Shown one piece after another: positions 25,901-33,151 of a stretch of 64,000 nucleotides of DNA. The stretch comes from Streptomyces syringium. GTDB taxonomy: Bacteria; Actinomycetota; Actinomycetes; Streptomycetales; Streptomycetaceae. The stretch lies in NCBI RefSeq assembly GCF_017876625.1, contig NZ_JAGIOH010000001.1:4361501-4425500 (forward strand), written 5' to 3'. Both the position numbers and the translations under genes were made by a program. The notes beneath the pieces were generated by a model that worked only from the letters and a program-made list of their open reading frames with translations, had not been told where the DNA came from and searched no databases. Within the stretch, counting starts at the first letter, position 1, and each line of letters starts with the position of its first letter.

Positions 25901-26129
25901 CGCGGCGCAGCTGGGAGACCTTGTTCTGCAGGGCGTTGGCGGGGTGGGCCGGGAGATCCGCGGCCCACAGATCGTCGATCAGCCGGTCGGCGGAGACCGG
26001 CCGTCCCTCGTGCACCAGCAGGTCGGCCAGCAGCGCCCGGACCTTGGCCTCCGGCACCCTGACCGTCTTCCCCGCGCCGTCCCGGACCACCAGCGGGCCC
26101 AGCACCCCGAACCGTCCCCCGAACCCCAT
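22923..26129 (-). CDS. AfsR/SARP-family regulator with BTAD, NB-ARC ATPase and TPR region
   Basis: This 1068-aa regulator has an OmpR-type winged helix at residues 1-95 (VRALLADLLVHEGRPVSADR, LQNKVSQLRRVLG) and a BTAD at about 100-245 (YAGRxSEAL-type helices, LAEELGLDPGPELAALHRSI). The NB-ARC/STAND ATPase spans about 280-620: Walker A TGPGGVGKT (302-310), Walker B LLVLDNCEH (about 384-392) and ATSQEPLGLAGE. A long C-terminal helical TPR-like array covers about 650-1040. STAND regulators oligomerise on ATP after a signal. It is divergent from an SDR gene, a likely direct target. Confidence 0.94.
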   Translation of the reverse strand: MGFGGRFGVLGPLVVRDGAGKTVRVPEAKVRALLADLLVHEGRPVSADRLIDDLWAADLPAHPANALQNKVSQLRRVLGRDSVLRQPPGYRLRIDDGDVDADRFQALVARARATDDPRARAALLTDALGLWRGPAYADFADEEFARTAALRLEEQRLTVLEEQAEARLAAGEHGALVGELTALVARHPLRERLRAAQLRALYRAGRQSEALASYDELRVRLAEELGLDPGPELAALHRSILGQDQAILGQDPGQAPTPPLTSAPAAVPRAQLPTPLTPLIGRERAVAEASALLGAGRLVTLTGPGGVGKTRLAIETAARHADAFPDGVHLVELAGQRGSVAGLTEVIATELGLRDDGASGMPMPAAATTPADRLAAALRDRRTLLVLDNCEHVVEHVAHLTALLLRAAPGLRVLATSQEPLGLAGETVRAVEPLPAAEAVRLFAARAAAAAPGFVLDATTGGAVEEICRRLDGLPLALELAATRVRALGVRELADRLDDRFRVLTGTHRGAPPRQQTLRAVIDWSWELLTAPERIVLRRLAAHTDGCTLRAAEAVCAGDGVRAEEVLDLLARLVDRSLVVMTDGPRGPRYRLLESVAAYGTERLRDMADLEPVRARHLHHYTELAERAAPRLRGPEQDHWLAVLDAETANLRTALDTALRQGPPQSALRLTAALSWYWLLRGRLGEARRSLESALKSAAPSPTEDGALPLRAEVHALWGSFALLSGARRPLSPAEETADAGPCPQAQWFRSYALANAGDQAGAEALVGLALAGFRERDDRWGVAAALGRRAVDALIRGDMATLKHDGERSAELFGELGDRWGQLQSVSPLAALAEIGGDYERAGVIQRDGLRLAEELGLRAEVSSRLSGLGRLALLAGDLDGARELHERARRIAAEQSFKFGEIYAEMGLALGARREGDLPTAERYLRRIREWYEQVAPEPSGNALILAELGFVAEQRGDAEGARSLHLQGLEAARLNGGPRAIALALEGLSGVEVLSGQFERAACLLGAAAAGRESAGTPLPPAERGDVDRITTAAEAAMGKTAFAEAFARGGSLSGTGPLLLAQGQ

Positions 26130-26256
26130 GCCGAAACCGTAACCCGACCCACCGACAGCGGACCGTCAGGAAACCCACAGCGCCCCTCGGCACAGTGGGC
26201 ACCACGAACCCGGCGGCGCGCGGAAGCCGCCGGAACACCCCAGGGAGCAGCGGGAC

Positions 26257-27021
26257 ATGACCACGTATGCGGGCAAGAAGGCCGTCATCATCGGTGGGAC
26301 GATGGGCATGGGACTGGCCATCGGCAAGCGGCTCGTCGAGGGCGGCGCGGAGGTCCTGCTGACCGGCCGCAACCCCCGGAACCTCCAGGACGCGCGGACC
26401 GAGCTCGGCTCGTCGGCCCATGTGGTCGCCTCCGACATCTCCGACATGGCCGCCATCGCGGCGCTCGGTGACACGGTGGAGGAGAAGCTCGGGCGGATCG
26501 ACCACCTCTTCGTCAACGCGGGCATCTCGGAGCTGGCCCCGGTCGCGCAGGTCACCGAGGAGAGTTACGACAAGCAGTTCGCGGTGAACACCAAGGGCGC
26601 GTTCTTCACCGTGCAGCGCCTGCTGCCGCTGATCGCGGAGGGCGGATCGATCGTCTTCACCACCTCGGTCGCCGACATCACGGCGCCGCCCGGCATGAGC
26701 GTCTACTCCGGTACGAAGTCGGCCCTGTGGTCCTTCGCCCAGACGCTCGCCTCGGAGCTGGTGGGGCAGGGCATCCGCGTCAACGCGGTGTCGCCCGGCT
26801 TCATCGACACCCCCGGTGGGGGCGTGCAGGGCCTGACCCCCGAGGAGTTCGAGGCCATGCAGCAGTGGGGTGACACCGCCACCCCGATGCGGCGGCACGG
26901 TACGGCCGACGAGGTGGCCCGTGCCGCGCTGTTCCTGGCCGTGGACGCGACGTTCACCACGGGCGAGAGGCTGTACGTCGACGGCGGCATCGGCCAGCAT
27001 GTTGCCGTCCCGCAGGGGTGA
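26257..27021 (+). CDS. Short-chain dehydrogenase/reductase
   Basis: This 254-aa classical SDR has the cofactor motif GGTMGMG (residues 13-19), NAG at FVNAGISE, catalytic Ser in TTSVADI and YSGTK (Tyr-Lys pair), and an IRVNAVSPGFIDTP PG motif. The C-terminal ERLYVDGG is also typical. It is an NAD(P)H-dependent oxidoreductase of unknown substrate. GGGAG precedes the ATG. It is divergent from the AfsR-type regulator, with 127 bp between them that must hold both promoters. Confidence 0.94.
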   Translation: MTTYAGKKAVIIGGTMGMGLAIGKRLVEGGAEVLLTGRNPRNLQDARTELGSSAHVVASDISDMAAIAALGDTVEEKLGRIDHLFVNAGISELAPVAQVTEESYDKQFAVNTKGAFFTVQRLLPLIAEGGSIVFTTSVADITAPPGMSVYSGTKSALWSFAQTLASELVGQGIRVNAVSPGFIDTPGGGVQGLTPEEFEAMQQWGDTATPMRRHGTADEVARAALFLAVDATFTTGERLYVDGGIGQHVAVPQG

Positions 27022-27048
27022 CCCAGTGCACCTCCGCTGCGCGGCGGT

Positions 27049-27131
27049 GTCCTCAATCGCCGGACGGGCTGCAAAATGCAGCCCGTCCGGCGATTGAGGA
27101 CGCGCCCGCAGGGCGCCCGCCGCAGCAGGCG
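27049..27131. repeat. Dispersed Streptomyces-type intergenic repeat, copy 1 (25-bp perfect hairpin)
   Basis: Arms 27049-27073 and 27077-27101 are perfectly complementary over 25 bp around an AAA loop. The right flank to 27131 (GCGCCCGCAGGGCGC-type) also matches the other copies at 37671-37723 and 56595-56710. It lies between the convergent SDR and FMN reductase genes, so it probably serves as a bidirectional terminator. Confidence 0.9.
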
Positions 27132-27197
27132 GCAGGACGGACGCCGTCCGCGCGGGACCCCCGTACCCGCGCGGACAACGTCGAAGCCGGCACGGAC

Positions 27198-27791
27198 TCA
27201 GTTGCCGTACGGGCGCGCGGCACGCGCCTCGCGCAGGGCCAGCGCCCACCAGGTGAGCTGGTCGAGCATGACCTTCGCAGCACCGGCGGCGGCCGTGCCG
27301 GCCTCCTCGTCCAGGTGGCGGCCGTTGTCGTCGAACTTGCCCCACGGGCTGTGGAAGCTGATCGTCTCGCGGATGGTCACCGCGTGCAGCTCGGCGAAGA
27401 CCGGGCGCAGGTGCTCGACGGCGCGCAGACCGCCGGAGAGGCCGCCGTAGGAGATGAAGCCGACCGGCTTGGCCTGCCACTGGGTGTAGTGCCAGTCGAT
27501 GAGGTTCTTCACCGAGGCCGGGTAGCTGTGGTTGTACTCGGGGGTGATGACGACGAAGGCGTCGGCCTCGGCGAGGCGCGGGGAGACCTCGGCGAGAAGG
27601 GCGGCAGCCTCCGGGCCGGGGTCGCTGGACAGGTTCACCGGCAGCGGGTGGTCGGCGAGGTCTATGACGTCCACGTCGATGTCGGTGCGCTGGGCGGTCT
27701 GCTCGGCGAACCAGCCGGCCACCGTGGGGCCGAAGCGGCCTTCGCGGGTGGAGGCGACGACGACGGCGAGGCGGTACGGGCTGTCGGACAT
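27198..27791 (-). CDS. NADPH-dependent FMN reductase (SoxR-regulon type)
   Basis: This 197-aa flavodoxin-fold protein has an FMN phosphate-loop region VVASTREGRFGPTVAGWF (SxxxS/R pattern) at residues 10-27, VITPEYNHSYPASVKNLIDW at about 84-103 and ISYGGLSGGLRAVEHLR at about 115-131. It is in the YieF/ChrR/AzoR-like reductase family that transfers electrons to quinones, chromate or azo dyes. I chose the ATG at 27791, where family homology begins. A SoxR-like box about 70 nt upstream indicates induction by redox-active compounds. Confidence 0.93.
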   Translation of the reverse strand: MSDSPYRLAVVVASTREGRFGPTVAGWFAEQTAQRTDIDVDVIDLADHPLPVNLSSDPGPEAAALLAEVSPRLAEADAFVVITPEYNHSYPASVKNLIDWHYTQWQAKPVGFISYGGLSGGLRAVEHLRPVFAELHAVTIRETISFHSPWGKFDDNGRHLDEEAGTAAAGAAKVMLDQLTWWALALREARAARPYGN

Positions 27792-27854
27792 GGGGTCCCC
27801 CCTGGCTACGGAAATCTCGGGATCGTGAGGCGGCCGGTGGGGCCGCTGAGAAGA

Positions 27855-27885
27855 AGCTTCCAACCTCAAGCATGGTTGAGGTCAA
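27855..27885 (-). promoter_or_regulatory. SoxR-like box in a 19-bp-spaced promoter
   Basis: On the minus strand TTGACC (27885-27880) and GAAGCT (27860-27855) are separated by 19 bp, and the spacer region carries an inverted repeat with arms ACCTCAA (27863-27869) and TTGAGGT (27876-27882). The 18-bp core CCTCAAG-CATG-GTTGAGG closely follows the known SoxR box. A 19-bp spacer is the MerR/SoxR activation signature. It reads toward the FMN reductase gene. Confidence 0.82.
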
Positions 27886-27918
27886 GCGTCATTGGTGGAT
27901 CGTTCATCCACTCATGGC

Positions 27919-27955
27919 AAGTGCCCCGGGAAGTCCGGTATTTCCCGGGGCACTT
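27919..27955 (-). terminator. Hairpin terminator after the Eis-like acetyltransferase gene
   Basis: A perfect 14-bp stem (27919-27932 with 27942-27955) closes a 9-nt loop, 32 bp beyond the stop codon of the upstream minus-strand gene. There is no T-run, as usual in this genus. Confidence 0.83.
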
Positions 27956-27986
27956 GAGGCCGGTGAGCCGGTCCGGAGGGCCGGAA

Positions 27987-29228
27987 TCAGAAGATGTCCG
28001 GGCACCACGGCCGGCGCGCCGTGCGCAGCAGCGCGTCCGCGAGGGTGAGCGCGCCGGGGCGTTCCTCGGTGACCCGGCCCAGGGCGGCGAGCCGGGTGGA
28101 CGACTCGTCGCCGAGGTACAGGGTGCCCAATTCGCCGACGGGCAGCGAGAGATCGGCCGGGCGCGTGGTGGCGGTGCAGGAGGCGCCGTCCGGTCCGGCC
28201 TCCAGGAGATAGCGGCCGGCGGCGAGCCCGGCCGGGTCGGCGATGTCGAGCACGAGGGAACCCGAGGTGGCGTACGTACGGGCCTCCAGCAGCGCCGGCA
28301 CGTCGAGGGGGCGCAGCCACAGGAAGTCGGCGTGCGTGAGCGTCCGGGCCGCGCGGGGGTCGGGCAGCAGGAGCGGCAGCAGATCGTCGGGCGCGCGGAG
28401 GCCGGTGCGGATCTTGATGATCCAGTCGACCGACAACAGGAAGTGCCACAGGGCGCGTTCGGCCTCGGGGGTGACCGCGAAGCAGTCACGGACGGTGGCC
28501 GTGGTCTGCGACGTCTTGGCCTCCCACACATCGTCGGCGGTGTAGACGAGGAGGCCGTCGACGCTGCCGGAGGCAGAGCGGTGGACCGCGTAGAAGGGCT
28601 CCGTCCAGGGGTAGCTGGGGTGCGGCGGCTCGCCCGTGCGGGTCTGCCACCACTGCGTGTCGCGGTCGACGACACCGTGCCGTACGGCCCGCAGCCGCTC
28701 GTGCAGTCCGGGGCCGAGGCGCCGGGCGTCGGCGCCGTCGACGAGGTCGACGCGCCCGCCGTCCGCAGGGCCCGTGTAGCGCCGGTCGAGCCCGGCGCGG
28801 GGGACGTCGATCTCCCACTCGGTGGTCCAGACGGCCGGGCCGTAGCCGTACCGGCCGTAGATCGGGTACTCGGCGGAGATCAGCGTCGAGGCGACCTCGC
28901 CGCGCTCCTTGGCGGCCCGCAGATCGCGGTCCATCATGCGGCTGAGCAGCCCGCGCCGGCGGTGCGTCGGGGAGACGGTGACGTTGGAGACCGCGGACGC
29001 CGTCACCGCGGCGCCGCCGGGCACGGTGATCCGCTGCGCGAAGCTGCGGAAGGTGGCGACGCAGCGCCCGTCGTCGAAGGCGCCCTGGATGCGCTCGATA
29101 TCGCTGCCCGCGCGGCGGAACTCGACCTCCTTCTTGGTCACCGCGGGGGGCATGAGGAAGCCGGTGCGCAGGGCGCGGCTCCAGTCGGTGAGTTCGGATT
29201 CGTCGATCGCGCGGACTTCGAGGCTCAT
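27987..29228 (-). CDS. Eis-like GNAT N-acetyltransferase
   Basis: This 413-aa protein has the GNAT core at about 20-150 with the acetyl-CoA loop VSPTHRRRGLLSRMM (V-x-P-x-x-R-R-x-G motif), followed by IYGRYGYGPA as in Eis. A second GNAT-like half and the C-terminal SCP2-like domain give the Eis three-domain length of about 400 aa. The C-terminus ends WCPDIF, with the terminal carboxylate that in Eis acts in catalysis. Eis enzymes multi-acetylate aminoglycosides and lysine side chains; the substrate here is unknown. Confidence 0.92.
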   Translation of the reverse strand: MSLEVRAIDESELTDWSRALRTGFLMPPAVTKKEVEFRRAGSDIERIQGAFDDGRCVATFRSFAQRITVPGGAAVTASAVSNVTVSPTHRRRGLLSRMMDRDLRAAKERGEVASTLISAEYPIYGRYGYGPAVWTTEWEIDVPRAGLDRRYTGPADGGRVDLVDGADARRLGPGLHERLRAVRHGVVDRDTQWWQTRTGEPPHPSYPWTEPFYAVHRSASGSVDGLLVYTADDVWEAKTSQTTATVRDCFAVTPEAERALWHFLLSVDWIIKIRTGLRAPDDLLPLLLPDPRAARTLTHADFLWLRPLDVPALLEARTYATSGSLVLDIADPAGLAAGRYLLEAGPDGASCTATTRPADLSLPVGELGTLYLGDESSTRLAALGRVTEERPGALTLADALLRTARRPWCPDIF

Positions 29229-29317
29229 GCCGTCACGCTAGGCAAGCGGTGGTGCGGGCCGCACACGATTTTTCCGTGCGGCCCGCGGCGTCCGGGGCGT
29301 CCGGTCGTCGGACGGCC

Positions 29318-30301
29318 TCAGAACGCCGCTCGTATCGAGCCCACCCGCTCCGCGCCGCCCAGCAGCGGCATCTCGCCGATGCGGGCCACGACGGGGGAGT
29401 CGACGCCGAGCAGCTCCAGGGCGCGGGCCAGGACGGGGCCCATGGCGCGCGGGGCGCCGTCGTCGATCTTGAAGGCGAGGGCGCGGCCGTCCGGGAGGGC
29501 CACGGCCTGGACGGACTCGGCGCCCATCTTCGACAGCACGCCGGGCACCTCGCGCATCAGCCAGGTGTCGGGGCGGCGGGTGCCGGCCACGTACTCCGGG
29601 TGGGCGCGCATCGCGTCCGCCACCCGGCGCTCGGGGGTGCCCGGAGCGGCCAGGACGAAGGTGCGGAAGGCCCGGGCCAGCCCGGTGAGGGTCAAGGCCA
29701 TCAGCGGGGCCCCGCAGCCGTCCGTACCGACGTGGGCGACGCGCTCGCCGCTCGCCTCCTGCACGACCTCCAGCACCAGGCGCTGGAGCGGGTGCACGGG
29801 GTCGAGGTAGGAGTCCAGCGGCCAGCCGTTGGCGGCGCTGGTGGCGATCATGGCCGCGTGCTTGCCGGAGCAGTTCATCGTGACGCGGTCGCGGACCCGG
29901 CCCGCCGCCAGGTAGGACTCGGCCTCGACCGGGTCCAGCGGCAGGTCGGCCGGGGTCTGCAGAGCGCTCTCCTGAAGGCCGAACTCGGTGAGCATCGTGC
30001 GCACCAGCTCCAGGTGGAAGCCCTCGCCGGAGTGGCTGGCGGCCGCCAGGGCCAGGCGCTCGCCGGACAGCTCCAGCCCGGCCCGCAGCATGGCGGCGGC
30101 CTGCATGGGCTTGTTGGCCGAGCGCGGGTAGACCGGGGCCGCCGGGTCGCCGAGCGCCAGCTCGACGCTTCCGTCGGCGGCCAGCAGCACCAGCGAGCCC
30201 CGGTGGTGGCCTTCGACGAAGCCGGAACGCACGACCTCGGCGAGGACCGGGGGTATGCCGTGGGCGGCGGCGGGCGGGGGCGCGAGGAGCGAGGAGGTCA
30301 T
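29318..30301 (-). CDS. Asparaginase II family protein (PF06089 type)
   Basis: This 327-aa protein shows VLAEVVRSGFVEGHHRGSLV at residues 19-38, ANKPMQAAAMLRAGLELSGE, AASHSGEGFH, MNCSGKHAAMIATS and GTDGCGAPLMALTL, the hallmarks of the Rhizobium-type thermolabile L-asparaginase family. It is predicted to hydrolyse asparagine to aspartate and ammonia in the cytoplasm. It starts 45 bp after the rsiG stop on the same strand, so the two may be co-transcribed. Confidence 0.92.
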   Translation of the reverse strand: MTSSLLAPPPAAAHGIPPVLAEVVRSGFVEGHHRGSLVLLAADGSVELALGDPAAPVYPRSANKPMQAAAMLRAGLELSGERLALAAASHSGEGFHLELVRTMLTEFGLQESALQTPADLPLDPVEAESYLAAGRVRDRVTMNCSGKHAAMIATSAANGWPLDSYLDPVHPLQRLVLEVVQEASGERVAHVGTDGCGAPLMALTLTGLARAFRTFVLAAPGTPERRVADAMRAHPEYVAGTRRPDTWLMREVPGVLSKMGAESVQAVALPDGRALAFKIDDGAPRAMGPVLARALELLGVDSPVVARIGEMPLLGGAERVGSIRAAF

Positions 30302-30346
30302 CGTCGACTTTCCGGGGGGAGGTGGTGCGGACCGCCCCCGGAGGTC

Positions 30347-30937
30347 TCACGAGAGGAGGTCGTCTACTTGTGCTTCCCCTTCACGGTACCTGCGGGCGAT
30401 CTCGGCACTGCAATCGTCGGTCGTGCGCTGCAGCTGCTGGCGGCGGCCGGAGACCTGCCGCTCGTAGGCCACGAGGCGGGCCATCCCCTCGTGCAGCTCG
30501 TGGTCCGTCCGGGCGGCCAGGTCGGACAGCTCCACCTCGGAGAGCATGTCCTCGGCCAGCCGGCGGAACTCCTCGCTGTGCGGTGTTCCGAGCGTCACAT
30601 GGCGGGCGGAGGAGCGGTGGGCGGACGGCACGTCCGCGAGGATCTCCGACAGCCGGTCGACGACGAGCCGCTCCATGAGGGGCGAGCCCGGGGCCGCGCG
30701 ACGGGCCAGCTCGGCCCGCAGGATGTCGATGCGGCCCTGGAGCAGCCGCCGCACATAGCTGAGGTCCGCCTCGTCGCGCTGCGCGTCCCGGCGCACCGCG
30801 CGCAGCTCCGCGAGCCGCAGATCGCCCAGCCGCCGCACGGGGACGTCCGCGAGCCTGCCGGAACGCTGGCTCGGCGGGCGGGGGTTGAGACTGTCCACTG
30901 CCTTGAGCATGGGGCCGTCCTCGGTGGGTGTGGGCAT
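30347..30937 (-). CDS. rsiG: c-di-GMP-dependent anti-sigma factor RsiG (binds sigma WhiG)
   Basis: This all-helical protein of about 196 aa carries two copies of the diagnostic c-di-GMP motif E-X3-S-X2-R-X3-Q-X3-D. The first starts at EADLSYVR (residues about 56-71), the second at ERQVSGRR (about 159-174). Both are exact. The motif pair is known from Streptomyces RsiG, where two c-di-GMP molecules arm the protein to sequester sporulation sigma factor WhiG. This locus has also been annotated as an aerial-mycelium formation protein. I preferred the ATG at 30937; the ATG at 30910 is also possible. whiG is not in the window. Confidence 0.93.
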   Translation of the reverse strand: MPTPTEDGPMLKAVDSLNPRPPSQRSGRLADVPVRRLGDLRLAELRAVRRDAQRDEADLSYVRRLLQGRIDILRAELARRAAPGSPLMERLVVDRLSEILADVPSAHRSSARHVTLGTPHSEEFRRLAEDMLSEVELSDLAARTDHELHEGMARLVAYERQVSGRRQQLQRTTDDCSAEIARRYREGEAQVDDLLS

Positions 30938-31083
30938 GCGTATCCGTCCCCTCGGGCGGTGTGCGGTCACATCACGTTGCCCGCATGCGCACCGCCTGTA
31001 CGCATCGTGCCACTGTGTCCGCCCCGCCCGCAGGGCCTCCGCACCCGAACAGCCCTGGATGGACGCAGGGCATCATGGTCCGT

Positions 31084-31509
31084 ATGCGTGCAGTGGTGCA
31101 GAGAGTGGACGGCGCGAGCGTCGTCGTGGACGGTGCGGTGGTCGGCGAGATCCTCGGCGAGGGGTTGTGCGTGCTTGTCGGAGTGACGCACGAGGACACT
31201 GAGGCGAAGGCCGCGCAGCTGGCGCGCAAGCTGTGGTCGCTGCGGATCCTCGACGAGGAGAAGTCCTGCTCGGACGTGGGCGCACCCCTGCTGGTGATCT
31301 CCCAGTTCACTCTCTACGGTGACGCCCGCAAGGGCCGCCGCCCCACGTGGAACGCCGCGGCGCCGGGCCCCGTGGCGGAACCCTTGGTCGACGAGGTGGT
31401 CACCCGGCTACGCGCCCTGGGCGCCGAAGTGGCAACGGGCCGCTTCGGCGCGGACATGAAGGTCTCCCTGACGAACAACGGCCCGTTCACGGTCCTGCTG
31501 GAGGTGTAA
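31084..31509 (+). CDS. dtd: D-aminoacyl-tRNA deacylase
   Basis: This 141-aa enzyme hydrolyses D-Tyr and other D-amino acids (and Gly from tRNA-Ala) off mischarged tRNA. Dtd signatures: MRAVVQRVDGASVVVDG at the start, LLVISQFTLYGDARKGRRPT and the C-terminal Gly-cisPro motif TNNGPFTV. The length matches the family (about 145 aa); the segment before the SQFTLY motif is slightly short. ATG 31084 begins the family sequence; ATG 31075 is in frame. It is convergent with ygfZ across a hairpin. Confidence 0.95.
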   Translation: MRAVVQRVDGASVVVDGAVVGEILGEGLCVLVGVTHEDTEAKAAQLARKLWSLRILDEEKSCSDVGAPLLVISQFTLYGDARKGRRPTWNAAAPGPVAEPLVDEVVTRLRALGAEVATGRFGADMKVSLTNNGPFTVLLEV

Positions 31510-31556
31510 GCCATCCCGGCGGGGTGTCTGTTGCCTGTGGCGTGCCGCCAGGGGCC

Positions 31557-31575
31557 GGAGGGGCCCAGCCCCTCC
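31557..31575. terminator. Short hairpin between convergent dtd and ygfZ
   Basis: An 8-bp stem GGAGGGGC/GCCCCTCC closes a CCA loop in the 191-bp gap between the two convergent genes. It could end transcription from dtd; a second small hairpin (GGCCCGC/GCGGGCC) lies near 31655. Confidence 0.55.
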
Positions 31576-31700
31576 ATTCCGCCGCGACGGCGCAGCACCC
31601 CGACGGCGCATCCCGGCGGTGCCGGACCGACGTCACCCCCAGCCGAAGGCTGAAAGGCCCGCGGCGGGCCGCCGTGTCCCGACAAGCCCAGTGGCAGACG

Positions 31701-32684
31701 CTACGGCTCGACCACGACCTCCTGCGCTGCCGCCGTCCCCTCGCCGACCACCAGCGCCGCGTCCAGGGGTACGTTCCGCTTCACCAGGGCCAGGGCGATC
31801 GGGCCCAGCTCGTGGTGGCGGGCCGAGGTGGTGACGAAGCCCAGCTGGCGGCCCTCCGCGCCGTCCGCCGCGAGGCGGACGGGCGCACCGTGGCCGGGCA
31901 GCTTCACGTCGCTGCCGTCCAGGTGCAGGAAGACCAGCCGGCGCGGCGGCTTCCCCAGGTTGTGGACACGGGCGACGGTCTCCTGGCCGCGGTAGCAGCC
32001 CTTCTGCAGATGGACCGCCGTGCCGAGCCAGCCCAGCTCGTGCGGGATGGTGCGGTGGTCGGTCTCCAGGCCCAGCCGCGGACGGTGCGCCTCGACGCGC
32101 AGCGCCTCGTGGGCGAGGGAGCCCGCCGCGGGGCCGTGCGAGCCCGCGAACGCCGTCAGCTCCGCGCGCGGCAGGAACAGGTCCCGGCCGTGCGGCGTCT
32201 CGCGCACCACGACGCCCTCGGGGGACTCGGCGATCGAGCCCGCCGGGAGGTGGACCACGGCGAAGTCGTCCGTACGGTCGGCGACCTCGACCCGGTAGAA
32301 GAACTTCATGCTCTCCAGGTAGGCGATCAGATCGCCCTGGGTGCCGGGCTCCACATGGGCCCAGGTCGTCTCCCCGTCGTCCACCAGGTACAGCGCGTGC
32401 TCGATGTGGCCGTTGGCGGAGAGGACGAGTGCCTCCGTGGCCTGCCCGGCCGGGAGGTCGCTCACGTGCTGGGTGATCAGCAGGTGCAGCCAGCTCAGCC
32501 GGTCGGCGCCGGTGACGGTGACCACTCCGCGGTGCGAGAGGTCCACGAATCCGGACCCGCCGGCGAGCGCGCGCTGCTCGCGGAACAGGTCGCCGTAGTG
32601 CGCGGCGACGCCCTCGTCCGGGCCCTCGGCGGGCACGGCACCGGGCAGCGACAGCAGGGGGCTGGCTTTCGTATGACGCAGCAT
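31701..32684 (-). CDS. ygfZ: Folate-binding iron-sulfur cluster maintenance protein YgfZ
   Basis: This 327-aa protein is of the GcvT-like aminomethyltransferase fold. The diagnostic YgfZ signature KGCYRGQE is present at about residue 227, followed by TVARVHNLGKPPR. YgfZ uses tetrahydrofolate in repair or assembly of certain Fe-S enzymes. It starts 10 bp after the nur stop, so it is most likely the last gene of the btuCDF-nur-ygfZ run. It is convergent with dtd. Confidence 0.93.
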   Translation of the reverse strand: MLRHTKASPLLSLPGAVPAEGPDEGVAAHYGDLFREQRALAGGSGFVDLSHRGVVTVTGADRLSWLHLLITQHVSDLPAGQATEALVLSANGHIEHALYLVDDGETTWAHVEPGTQGDLIAYLESMKFFYRVEVADRTDDFAVVHLPAGSIAESPEGVVVRETPHGRDLFLPRAELTAFAGSHGPAAGSLAHEALRVEAHRPRLGLETDHRTIPHELGWLGTAVHLQKGCYRGQETVARVHNLGKPPRRLVFLHLDGSDVKLPGHGAPVRLAADGAEGRQLGFVTTSARHHELGPIALALVKRNVPLDAALVVGEGTAAAQEVVVEP

Positions 32685-32694
32685 GCGGACAAGC

Positions 32695-33132
32695 CTACGA
32701 CCCGGCGGACGGCGCTTTCGCGGAGCACTTGGCGCACTGCCCGAAGATCGCGAAGTGCTTCATGTCCGTCTCGAAGCCGAACGTCTCGCGCAGCGTCGCC
32801 GTGAAGGGCTCCGCCACCGACAGATCGGCCTCGATCACGTCCGTGCAGTCCCGGCAGACCAGGTGTATGTGGTGGTGCCGGTCGGCCAGGTGGTACGTGG
32901 GCGCACCGTGGCCGAGGTGGGCGTGGCTGACCAGCCCCAGCTCCTCCAGCAGCTCCAGTGTCCGGTAGACCGTGGAGATGTTGACCCCGCCCGCGGTCTT
33001 GCGGACCTCGGTGAGGATGTCGTCCGGCGTCGCGTGCTCCAGCCGGTCCACCGCCTCCAGCACGAGCTGGCGCTGCGGGGTCAGCCGGTAGCCGCGCTTA
33101 CGGAGATCGCTCTGCCAGTCGGTGTCCACCAC
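32695..33132 (-). CDS. nur: Nickel-responsive Fur-family regulator Nur
   Basis: This 145-aa regulator matches Streptomyces Nur: N-terminal WQSDLRKRGYRLTPQRQLVL winged helix, GVNISTVYRTLELLEELGLV recognition region and HHHIHLVCRDC metal-binding stretch. The C-terminal CAKC pair is the second Cys motif. In S. coelicolor, nickel-loaded Nur represses nickel uptake and the Fe-superoxide dismutase gene. It begins 19 bp after the btuF stop; TAGACT just upstream of the GTG could be a leaderless secondary promoter. Its linkage to a B12 importer is notable. Confidence 0.95.
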   Translation of the reverse strand: MVDTDWQSDLRKRGYRLTPQRQLVLEAVDRLEHATPDDILTEVRKTAGGVNISTVYRTLELLEELGLVSHAHLGHGAPTYHLADRHHHIHLVCRDCTDVIEADLSVAEPFTATLRETFGFETDMKHFAIFGQCAKCSAKAPSAGS

Positions 33133-33151
33133 GCCCCCAGTCTAGGCAGGC

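Noticed and set aside
23220..26471. A 1083-codon open frame on the plus strand opposite the AfsR-type gene
   Set aside because: It is an antisense reading of a high-GC gene: composition is Gln/Arg/Gly-rich without any domain, while the minus strand gives a complete BTAD-NB-ARC-TPR protein.
25888..27885. A 665-codon minus-strand frame spanning three genes
   Set aside because: It runs across the SDR, FMN reductase and AfsR-type genes in other frames and is Arg/Pro-rich; no recognisable protein.
22923..29228. A secondary-metabolite cluster around the AfsR-type regulator
   Set aside because: No polyketide synthase, peptide synthetase, terpene or RiPP core enzyme flanks it; neighbours are stand-alone oxidoreductases and housekeeping genes.
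29249..31186. A 645-codon plus-strand frame opposite asparaginase and rsiG
   Set aside because: Shadow reading: rsiG has two exact functional motifs on the other strand.
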